DNA from: UBA7332 sp051652645
GTDB taxonomy: Bacteria > Bacteroidota > Bacteroidia > Bacteroidales > UBA7332
Length of the DNA stretch: 23,373 nucleotides
Reading direction: 5' to 3'
NCBI GenBank assembly: GCA_051652645.1
Contig: JBOFUP010000015.1
Span: forward strand, 1-23,373
In this document: piece by piece, positions 8,200-14,997 of the stretch
Layout: every line of letters begins with the position of its first letter
Position numbering within the stretch: position 1 is the stretch's first letter
Position numbers and translations under genes: made by a program
The notes under the pieces: generated by a model
Databases searched by the model: none
Told to the model about the DNA's origin: nothing
What the model saw: only the letters and a program-made list of their open reading frames with translations

Positions 8200-8856
8200 C
8201 TAGGAGTTGGTTAAATAGTTTTTGATCAGACCACTAAACTCTGCATAGTGGGCAATATCCATCATTTTCACATCATGATGATCTTGCCATCCTCTTACTT
8301 GGTTGGCAGTTGGAAAGATAAGATCCTTAGTTCCTATAATCACTTCGTCCCAATGAAACATGATAGTTCCACAAGAACTAAAGGCTTTTCCGATAAATGA
8401 AAGTTCACTACGAAGCGATTCAACATCCCTCTTTGGGCAGATACTCTTATATTCAGAAAGTATCTCCCTATTGCCACACATTCGAAGATTAAATTTCTCT
8501 AAGGTGTTTGCAGATAGTCTAGAGAGTGTCCCCTCAAATATATCACTTGGAATACCCTTCAGATCATCAATAGCATCTATTGTTCCATTGATAGCTATTG
8601 AATGGGCTATTTTTATCTCTTTGTTCTCTAGGCATTTACTAGCAACCCACACACCGAAAGACCATCCAACGAGCATCACCTCATGATACTTCTCTATGAT
8701 AGAGTCATCAAACTCCAGAGTTGAGTAGTCATAACAGACCAGCAGGTCATACCCCGGGAAGTCCCAGTGTGAAAATGGTTGAGCGTCAACTCCCCATCCA
8801 GCAAATAGTAGAATCACCGATCTACTCTTAGACTCTTTTATGAAGTGGTAGCGCAT
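8200..8856 (-). CDS. bioG: Pimeloyl-ACP methyl ester esterase, BioG (DUF452) type
   Basis: An alpha/beta hydrolase that removes the methyl ester from pimeloyl-ACP methyl ester, doing the job of E. coli BioH. The N-terminal VILLFAGWGVDAQPF is characteristic of the DUF452/BioG family. The nucleophile is Ser66 in GWSFG (a GxSxG elbow); Asp178 (GTKDLIFP) and His203 (DIAHYAEF) are the likely rest of the triad. At 218 aa it is normal for BioG. bioF ends 3 nt upstream and bioC begins immediately after the UAG stop in the same reading frame. Fused BioG-BioC proteins are, as I recall, known in some Bacteroidota; here one stop codon separates them. Confidence 0.92.
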   Translation of the reverse strand: MRYHFIKESKSRSVILLFAGWGVDAQPFSHWDFPGYDLLVCYDYSTLEFDDSIIEKYHEVMLVGWSFGVWVASKCLENKEIKIAHSIAINGTIDAIDDLKGIPSDIFEGTLSRLSANTLEKFNLRMCGNREILSEYKSICPKRDVESLRSELSFIGKAFSSCGTIMFHWDEVIIGTKDLIFPTANQVRGWQDHHDVKMMDIAHYAEFSGLIKNYLTNS

Positions 8857-8859
8857 ATG

Positions 8860-9996
8860 CTATAAGTTTTCTAATAGTTGTTCTATAGATTTATCCGTCA
8901 GATCTGCTCTGAGCGATAGCCTTAGCCTAGCTCCCCCCTTGGGTACTGTTGGCGGACGAACCGGGAGTGCGTAGAATCCTTTTTGTTCTAGCTCCTTAGA
9001 GAGCAGAAGTGATTTGTGACTATCACCAACCATCAAAGGCATTATATGGCTTTTGCTTTGATTGTTTTCAAAGCGATTATCTCTTTTGAATCGGTCAACG
9101 ATCTGCTGTAACCTCCTACGCTGAGGCTCGAAAGAAGCTAGGCGAGAGAGTATGAAGTGAGTCCAATGCAGAGAGATAGGAGGGAGTGCAGTAGAAAAAA
9201 TAAGTGTTCTTACGCTATTTATCATCAGGTCCCGAATCAAACCATTTGAAATAACATATGCTCCTACACCGGCCAAAGCCTTTCCGAATGTACCAACAAT
9301 AATGTCCACATCGGATATTACACCCTCTTGTTCACACAATCCAAGTCCTGTTCTTCCAATACAACCAACAGCGTGAGCCTCGTCAACATATAGTATCACA
9401 TTAGGATACTCCTTTTTTATGGCAACAAGTTCCTTCATATCGCATAGATCACCATCCATACTGAAGATACTCTCGGTTACTATATAGATATTGTTGTATT
9501 TATCGCCTCTCTCAGATAGTAATCTCCTGAGCTGTACATAGTCGTTATGTCTATAGCGTATGCTTTCTGCACTGCTTAGTCTTATCCCATCAATGATGCT
9601 AGCATGAACAAGTTTATCAGCAAGAATAAGATCACCAGATATAGCAAGAGCAGGAAGTATCCCACTATTTGCATGGTATCCACTGTTGAATATCAAAGCC
9701 GACTCCGCCCCATAGAGAGAGGCAAGAAGCTTTTCGCACTCCTCATAGATTCCAAAATTACCAGTTAGAAGTCTCGATGATGATGCAGAGAGCCTAAGAG
9801 CATCCCTGTTTTCTTGAAATGTATCGTAGAACTCATTCTGTAGCTCCTCGTTAGAAGCTAACCCAAGATAGTCGTTTGATGATAAATTGACCATCAACGT
9901 ATCATCCTTCAATGATATGAAGCTACTATGTTGTTTATTTGAGCGAAGGGTTCTATATTGACCCTGTTGCTGAATCTTATTTAGTCGTTCCTGCAT
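8860..9996 (-). CDS. bioF: 8-amino-7-oxononanoate synthase
   Basis: A PLP-dependent alpha-oxoamine synthase that condenses pimeloyl-ACP (or pimeloyl-CoA) with L-alanine to form 8-amino-7-oxononanoate (KAPA). Seen: NLSSNDYLGLA (residues 37-47), the FNSGYHAN block, DEAHAVGCIGRTGLGL from residue 205, and the PLP-binding Lys239 in VGTFGKALAG. The tail RLRLSLRADLT is family-typical. At 378 aa it is the usual length. It starts 4 nt after bioA and is followed after 3 nt by bioG. Related oxoamine synthases such as KBL are excluded mainly by context and by the whole biotin set being present. Confidence 0.94.
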   Translation of the reverse strand: MQERLNKIQQQGQYRTLRSNKQHSSFISLKDDTLMVNLSSNDYLGLASNEELQNEFYDTFQENRDALRLSASSSRLLTGNFGIYEECEKLLASLYGAESALIFNSGYHANSGILPALAISGDLILADKLVHASIIDGIRLSSAESIRYRHNDYVQLRRLLSERGDKYNNIYIVTESIFSMDGDLCDMKELVAIKKEYPNVILYVDEAHAVGCIGRTGLGLCEQEGVISDVDIIVGTFGKALAGVGAYVISNGLIRDLMINSVRTLIFSTALPPISLHWTHFILSRLASFEPQRRRLQQIVDRFKRDNRFENNQSKSHIMPLMVGDSHKSLLLSKELEQKGFYALPVRPPTVPKGGARLRLSLRADLTDKSIEQLLENL

Positions 9997-10000
9997 AGCT

Positions 10001-11275
10001 TTAGAGTTCTTTTTCCACTACTCTGATTACGGCTTCTGTGAGCTGGGAAAGCTCTTGGCTAGTGATTATGAATGGTGGCATGATATAGACTAGCTTGCCA
10101 AAAGGTCTTACCCAAACCCCCTGATCTACAAATCGTTCCTGTATTATTGCAAGGTTGACTGCTTTTCTTAGTTCTATTACACCTATTGCCCCAAGTACCC
10201 TTAGCTCTTTTACTTGTGGTAGATCAGCTGCTGGAGCGAGCTCTCTTCTGAGCTGACTCTCAATCTGCTCTACTCTCTCTTTCCAATTACTAGAAATAAG
10301 AAGATTACAAGAGGCCAGAGATACAGCACAAGCTAGAGGGTTAGCCATGAAAGTAGGTCCATGCATAAGGCATTTAGCTTCATTATCACATATTATTCGT
10401 GCTACATCACTTGTAGTTATGGTAGCTGCCATTGTCATCATACCCCCAGTGAGAGCCTTGCCTATGGTCATGATGTCTGGTGTTATATCGCTCCATTCCG
10501 TAGCAAATAGCTTACCTGTTCTTCCAAACCCTGTTGCTATCTCATCGAATATAAGAAGAACGTCATACTTATTGCATAGAGTACGAAGTTCATTGAGGTA
10601 GCTTGCAGAGTAAAACCTCATACCTCCAGCTCCCTGTACAATAGGCTCAATGATGAAGGCCGCTATCTCATTGTGATGATTCTCAAAAGCCTCCCTAAGC
10701 GATAGTTTGTCATACTCATTTAGATCCTCTCCGAATGGTGTTGTTGGTGCAGGGATGAATATTCGTTTCGCTAGTGACGATTCGAAGATTGTGTGCATAC
10801 CCGTCACAGGGTCACAAACAGACATCGCATTCCACGTATCTCCATGGTATCCAGAGAGTGTTGTCATGATGTTACTCTTCTCTCTTTTTCCCTTGGAATA
10901 AGCATACTGTATAGCCATCTTAAGAGCTACTTCAACGGATACTGACCCAGAGTCAGCATAGAATATTTTATCTAGTCCATCGGGCAACATTTCAATAAGA
11001 ACCTTACCTAGCTCAACTGCCGGTTTGTGCGTTATACCCCCAAACATTACATGTGACATCTTTGTGCTCTGCTCCACAATCGCTTGATTAAGCACAGGAT
11101 TATTATATCCATGCACAGCACACCACCACGAAGACATACCGTCTATTAGTTCTCGGCCATCCTCAAGTTTAAGCTTTGATCCATTTGCACTAGCAATAGG
11201 GTAAACAGGTAAAGGGTTAGTAGTTGATGTATAAGGGTGCCATAGGTGTTGGCTATCAAATAGTAGATCTATCAT
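10001..11275 (-). CDS. bioA: Adenosylmethionine-8-amino-7-oxononanoate aminotransferase
   Basis: A PLP enzyme that transfers an amino group from SAM to KAPA, giving 7,8-diaminononanoate. The N terminus HLWHPYTS and the MSSWWCAVHGYNNP block (residues 47-60) are diagnostic of BioA. SGYHGDTW, the PLP-contacting LIFDEIATGFGRTG (Asp244) and the Schiff-base Lys273 in TIGKALTGG follow. At 424 aa it is the usual length. It is first in the four-gene - strand operon, with a -7 promoter element 77 nt upstream in the divergent region. bioB and bioD are not in this window, so the last two steps must be encoded elsewhere or be missing. Confidence 0.96.
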   Translation of the reverse strand: MIDLLFDSQHLWHPYTSTTNPLPVYPIASANGSKLKLEDGRELIDGMSSWWCAVHGYNNPVLNQAIVEQSTKMSHVMFGGITHKPAVELGKVLIEMLPDGLDKIFYADSGSVSVEVALKMAIQYAYSKGKREKSNIMTTLSGYHGDTWNAMSVCDPVTGMHTIFESSLAKRIFIPAPTTPFGEDLNEYDKLSLREAFENHHNEIAAFIIEPIVQGAGGMRFYSASYLNELRTLCNKYDVLLIFDEIATGFGRTGKLFATEWSDITPDIMTIGKALTGGMMTMAATITTSDVARIICDNEAKCLMHGPTFMANPLACAVSLASCNLLISSNWKERVEQIESQLRRELAPAADLPQVKELRVLGAIGVIELRKAVNLAIIQERFVDQGVWVRPFGKLVYIMPPFIITSQELSQLTEAVIRVVEKEL

Positions 11276-11352
11276 ATTAGTTATTCATCCGTAAGTGTAT
11301 ATTACCATCCATATATGCATTGAACGGCTATATTTTCTCATAGTTAGTTTTA

Positions 11353-11360
11353 CAAAGATA
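11353..11360 (-). promoter_or_regulatory. Candidate -7 promoter element for the bioAFGC operon
   Basis: On the - strand this reads TATCTTTG, a full match to TAnnTTTG, 77 nt upstream of the bioA start. No good -33 TTTG is seen at the expected distance. The implied 5' leader of roughly 70 nt could hold a regulatory site, but no BirA-like palindrome is evident. Confidence 0.5.
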
Positions 11361-11407
11361 GTAATTATTACTCAAGAGACTACTCGATAGTTCTGCATAA
11401 AATTGTA

Positions 11408-11415
11408 TAACTTTG
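11408..11415 (+). promoter_or_regulatory. Candidate -7 promoter element for the PAP2 gene
   Basis: TAACTTTG matches the Bacteroidota TAnnTTTG -7 consensus and ends 28 nt before the PAP2 ATG. The -33 region is not convincing. It is arranged back-to-back with the bioA element about 50 nt away. Confidence 0.5.
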
Positions 11416-11443
11416 CCACGAACTAAAAACTTATCTTAACGTT

Positions 11444-12082
11444 ATGATAGAATACTTAGATAATATAGATAGAGCGGCTACTCTCTTTCTTAATGGATTC
11501 CATACTCCTTGGTTTGATAATTTACTCTTCAACTACTCAAAGATGTGGGTGTGGTCTCCTTTTTATCTTATATACATATGGCATCTTGCTGCCAAAAGCG
11601 GACGAAAGAATCTGTGGTGGTTGGCAGCTATAGTATTAGCTATTCTTATCTCTGATCAGATAAGCTCTGGGATACTAAAGCCAACCATCGAAAGATTACG
11701 TCCATCACACGACCTATTGATGAGAGATCTCATACATATAGTAAACGAATATCGTGGAGGGAGATTTGGATTCACCTCTTCTCACGCTTCGAATTCGGTA
11801 GCTGCAGCCACTATCTTAATATTGATATTCAAGTCTATGCCTCAGACAATAATGTTGATACTCTGGGCTGCTATTATGGGATATTCACGTATATATCTTG
11901 GTGTTCATTATCTAGGAGACGTGCTGTGCGGTTCACTAGTGGGTGTTTTCGCTGGATGGCTTAGCTATAAGCTACTATCCTCGCGCATGAACATAAACTA
12001 TGCTCCCCAGCACCAGAGAAGTATCAATAGAGACTCCTCTATAGCACTTCTAGTGACAATAATTCTTTTGGCTATTATTTGA
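11444..12082 (+). CDS. PAP2-family membrane phosphatase
   Basis: An integral membrane phosphatase of the PAP2 superfamily, likely acting on a lipid phosphate such as undecaprenyl pyrophosphate or phosphatidate; the substrate cannot be told from sequence. All three signature motifs are present: KPTIERLRP (residues 79-86 region), TSSHAS with His114, and SRIYLGVHYLGD with Arg149, His155 and Asp159. Several hydrophobic segments are visible (about 36-50, 58-76, 118-130, 134-147, 160-177, and a C-terminal one near 200-212). At 212 aa the length is normal. It has its own -7 element, and the porin promoter lies across its 3' end. Confidence 0.92.
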   Translation: MIEYLDNIDRAATLFLNGFHTPWFDNLLFNYSKMWVWSPFYLIYIWHLAAKSGRKNLWWLAAIVLAILISDQISSGILKPTIERLRPSHDLLMRDLIHIVNEYRGGRFGFTSSHASNSVAAATILILIFKSMPQTIMLILWAAIMGYSRIYLGVHYLGDVLCGSLVGVFAGWLSYKLLSSRMNINYAPQHQRSINRDSSIALLVTIILLAII

Positions 12083-12097
12083 AATAGTATATCTTTG
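12067..12097 (+). promoter_or_regulatory. Bacteroidota promoter for the porin gene
   Basis: A TTTG -33 box at 12067-12070, a 19-nt spacer and TATCTTTG at 12090-12097 give the best full consensus match in the window. The -33 box lies inside the PAP2 coding end. The -7 element ends only 4 nt before the porin ATG, so the predicted transcript start falls on or next to the start codon. Confidence 0.65.
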
Positions 12098-12101
12098 TAT
12101 T

Positions 12102-14102
12102 ATGAAGAAAAGAGGAATAATACTCGCTCTATCTATGATCTCAGCAATGAGTATCCTAGGGCAAGGGCAACTAAATAGTGATGGGAAAGACAAACCATCG
12201 ACTCCCGAGAAGAAAGCTGACTTCCGCATTAAATCGTGGAATGTAAACGAGCAGCTCGGTGAAGTCAATAATATCCCTATGGATACCTTGACAAGAAACT
12301 ATCAAAACAGAACCGTTCTTGATGGTACACCATTCTCAAGAGGCCATTTAGGCACCTTAGGTAGTGCGGGATACAGTCGTAGCTTTACAGAGGAGAACGG
12401 AGCTCAGCCATCTTTTCTTTTCATAAAACCATTTCAGAGCTACATGATGAGTCCTAGCAACACTCTCTTCTACAATACTACTATCCCATTCTCTAATATA
12501 ACATTTTTCCAATCCGGAAACAAAGAGAATGGCGAAGAGAGATTTGGTGGTCTATTTACTGTGAATGCAGGTAAGAAGATCAACTTTGGTGGTGATGTCG
12601 ATATGGTGTACTCTAGAGGATACTATAACAATCAATCAGCCAAGCATACAAACTACAGAGTGTTTGGTTCATACCAAAGCGATAGATACTCTCTTCATGC
12701 AGCTCTAATGTCTAGTAATATCAATTCGAAAGAGAACGGAGGTATCTCTGATGATAGATATATAACAGCTCCTGAAGAGGTACAAGAGGGTAATAGGGTA
12801 GTTGAACCAAAGAATATTCCAACTAATCTAGAATCAAACTACAATCGCGTAATACTTGACAGCTACTTCTTGACACACCGCTATAATCTAGGCTACGAGA
12901 AAGATGTAGTAAAGAAACTCACTGAGGATACAGACACAACCATAGTAGAGTTTGTACCGGTATCGAGTATCATACACACAGCAAAATTCGAAAAAGGGTT
13001 CAAGCGCTATGTCATGGATAAGGCTCCTCTCACTGAGGGATATTATGATAATTTCTATTTCAATGAGAATCAGTTTCGCGACTTTACGCGATTTTGGTCA
13101 TTGAGCAACACCCTGGCACTATCACTTCGCGAAGGCTTCAACCGTTTTATGAAGTTTGGTGCAACAGGATTTGTAGAGCATAGAGTAGAGAGCTACTCCT
13201 TGATGGACTACTCAACATTCACCAAGGATTCAACCACCAGGTTAAATGACGTCAACACTACTGTAGAAAACACACTCTTTGTCGGGGGTGCTTTGAGTCG
13301 TACAGAGGGTAGTTTGCTCAATTTCAATGTAAACGGTAAGTTCGGCGTTGTAGGTGCTGATATGGGCGAAGTTGAAATTAATGGAGATATCAAATCATCA
13401 TTCAATATAGCACGTCAAAGAGCATACGTATATGGATTTGCTCAGTTCCTGAACATGGCACCAAACTACTACCACAATAAGTGGGTGTCAAACAACTATA
13501 TTTGGAATAACGATTTCGGCTTTGAGCAGAGAGTTCGTTTTGGGGGAGAGATAGGAATACCAACGCTTGACCTAAAACTTCGCGCATCGGTTGACAATAT
13601 AAGCAATCATATCTACTTCGGTTCGCGAGGCACACCCGTTCAAGAAGAGGGGAGCGTACAGGTTCTAAATGCAACACTCTCAAAGAACTTCTCTTACAAA
13701 GCCCTTCATCTAGAGAACAATATAACCTACCAGAGCTCTTCTAAGCAGTCGGTTATTTCTGTTCCGCAGTTGATGCTCTATCACAACTTTTTTGTTGAGG
13801 CAACACTAGCTCGCGTACTCAAGCTTCAGATTGGTGTAGATCTTAGATATCACACATCATATTATGCACCTGATTACAATCCAGCCATAAGTCAGTTTGT
13901 ACAACAGCAAGATATTAAAGTGGGTAATTACCCAATCATGAATGCTTACGTGAATGCTAAGCTTAAGACGGTGAGATTCTTCGTTATGGTTACCCACCTC
14001 AACGAAGGATTATTCGGGGAGAGAAACTACTTCTCTTCGCCACACTATCCCATCAACCCTAGAGCATTCAAATTAGGACTATGTTGGAACTTCCTAGATT
14101 AA
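12102..14102 (+). CDS. Putative outer-membrane beta-barrel porin (PF14121-type)
   Basis: Likely an outer-membrane channel of the Bacteroidota 'putative porin' family; solute unknown. Residues 1-21 form a signal peptide (Lys-Lys-Arg, then a hydrophobic core ending near SILGQG), followed by a polar linker. From about residue 60 it has alternating aromatic/polar strands, e.g. IPFSNITFFQSG, FGGLFTVNAGKK and FGGDVDMVYSRGYYNN, and ends in LGLCWNFLD. The PMDTL...DGTPFSRGHLGTLGSAGYS region resembles the conserved N-terminal block of this family. At 666 aa the size is typical. A consensus promoter directly precedes the ATG. The next gene, 28 nt on, encodes a solute-binding-like protein, so the two may be co-transcribed. 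Confidence 0.85.
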   Translation: MKKRGIILALSMISAMSILGQGQLNSDGKDKPSTPEKKADFRIKSWNVNEQLGEVNNIPMDTLTRNYQNRTVLDGTPFSRGHLGTLGSAGYSRSFTEENGAQPSFLFIKPFQSYMMSPSNTLFYNTTIPFSNITFFQSGNKENGEERFGGLFTVNAGKKINFGGDVDMVYSRGYYNNQSAKHTNYRVFGSYQSDRYSLHAALMSSNINSKENGGISDDRYITAPEEVQEGNRVVEPKNIPTNLESNYNRVILDSYFLTHRYNLGYEKDVVKKLTEDTDTTIVEFVPVSSIIHTAKFEKGFKRYVMDKAPLTEGYYDNFYFNENQFRDFTRFWSLSNTLALSLREGFNRFMKFGATGFVEHRVESYSLMDYSTFTKDSTTRLNDVNTTVENTLFVGGALSRTEGSLLNFNVNGKFGVVGADMGEVEINGDIKSSFNIARQRAYVYGFAQFLNMAPNYYHNKWVSNNYIWNNDFGFEQRVRFGGEIGIPTLDLKLRASVDNISNHIYFGSRGTPVQEEGSVQVLNATLSKNFSYKALHLENNITYQSSSKQSVISVPQLMLYHNFFVEATLARVLKLQIGVDLRYHTSYYAPDYNPAISQFVQQQDIKVGNYPIMNAYVNAKLKTVRFFVMVTHLNEGLFGERNYFSSPHYPINPRAFKLGLCWNFLD

Positions 14103-14130
14103 CTCAACAACAAACAAGATAGAGACAAAT

Positions 14131-14946
14131 ATGAAAAAACAGATGTGGCTCTACCTCATTCTATTGAGTGTGGCTCTTATAGCAATGGCTCTAATAAGAG
14201 TTTATAATAAGAAGGATATAGAACATCGTGATCTAGAGCAGATAACACAAGAGGGTGTGGTTCGGATAGCGGTGGACTACAATAGCGTTGAGTTTCATGT
14301 CCAAGCTGATTCACTTGTTGGATTTCAGTACGAGTTAGCCCAGCGCTTTGCTAGGGAGCTCTCTCTTGAGGTTGAAATTCACCCAATATCCTCTCTCTCT
14401 GATATGATGAGCGGTCTAGAGTCGGGTCAGTATGACATTATTGCACGTATGATGCCCGTCACACTAGATCTAAAAGAAGTTTATGGAGTTAGCTCTCCTA
14501 TATTTACTTCAAAGCAGCTATTAGTACAGCGTAAAGCAGAGTATAATAATGACATTCAGCCAATACGAAACCAACTATACCTAGCTGGCAAGACTCTGCA
14601 TCTATCTGCAAACTCCTCCGTGAGAAGACGGCTACACAACCTCATGCAGGAGATAGGAGACACAATATACGTGGTTGAGGATCCTATATATCAAGATGAA
14701 CAACTCCTTCAGTTGGTTGCACTTGGTAAAATTGAGTTTGCCGTTTGCGATGCTCTTGTAGCACAAAAACTTCAATCATACTATCCACAGATAGACCTAT
14801 CTACAGATATTGGCTTTTCTCAACTCAATGCATGGGTGCTAAGGAGAGAGTCGCCAGTGCTTCTGGATAGTGTCAATAGCTTCGTTGAGCGAGCTATTGG
14901 TGATAAGTTTATTGACCAATTGGTGAAAAAATACTTTAAACCCTAA
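14131..14946 (+). CDS. Membrane-anchored periplasmic solute-binding-like protein (SBP_bac_3 / MltF N-domain type)
   Basis: Resembles family 3 extracellular solute-binding proteins, as in amino-acid ABC transporters and the N-terminal half of MltF. Residues 5-22 form a hydrophobic N-terminal segment (signal anchor or uncleaved signal; no lipobox Cys). The fold begins at GVVRIAVDYNSVEFHV, followed by GFQYELAQRFARELSLEVEI, SGLESGQYDIIARMMPVTLDLKE and a late IEFAVCDALVA block, the usual order of the family. At 271 aa it is a single domain with no transglycosylase domain. No permease or ATPase gene is nearby, so a classical ABC importer is not supported. It might serve the upstream porin or be a sensor. 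A terminator follows immediately. Confidence 0.75.
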   Translation: MKKQMWLYLILLSVALIAMALIRVYNKKDIEHRDLEQITQEGVVRIAVDYNSVEFHVQADSLVGFQYELAQRFARELSLEVEIHPISSLSDMMSGLESGQYDIIARMMPVTLDLKEVYGVSSPIFTSKQLLVQRKAEYNNDIQPIRNQLYLAGKTLHLSANSSVRRRLHNLMQEIGDTIYVVEDPIYQDEQLLQLVALGKIEFAVCDALVAQKLQSYYPQIDLSTDIGFSQLNAWVLRRESPVLLDSVNSFVERAIGDKFIDQLVKKYFKP

Positions 14947-14951
14947 CTAAT

Positions 14952-14986
14952 AGGCTCTCCGAAATATCACATTTCGGAGAGCCTTT
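14952..14986 (+). terminator. Hairpin terminator before mutS2
   Basis: A perfect 14-bp stem: AGGCTCTCCGAAAT at 14952-14965 pairs with ATTTCGGAGAGCCT at 14971-14984, loop ATCAC, followed by a short T-run. It begins 5 nt after the stop of the solute-binding-like gene. It ends only about 12 nt before the mutS2 ATG, leaving little room for a separate mutS2 promoter downstream. Confidence 0.8.
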
Positions 14987-14997
14987 ACAGCAAATAT

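Noticed and set aside
11276..11443. BirA operator or riboswitch upstream of bioA
   Set aside because: Only a weak TTGTAAAAC-like half-site is present, with no matching second half at the needed spacing, and no structured leader was seen.
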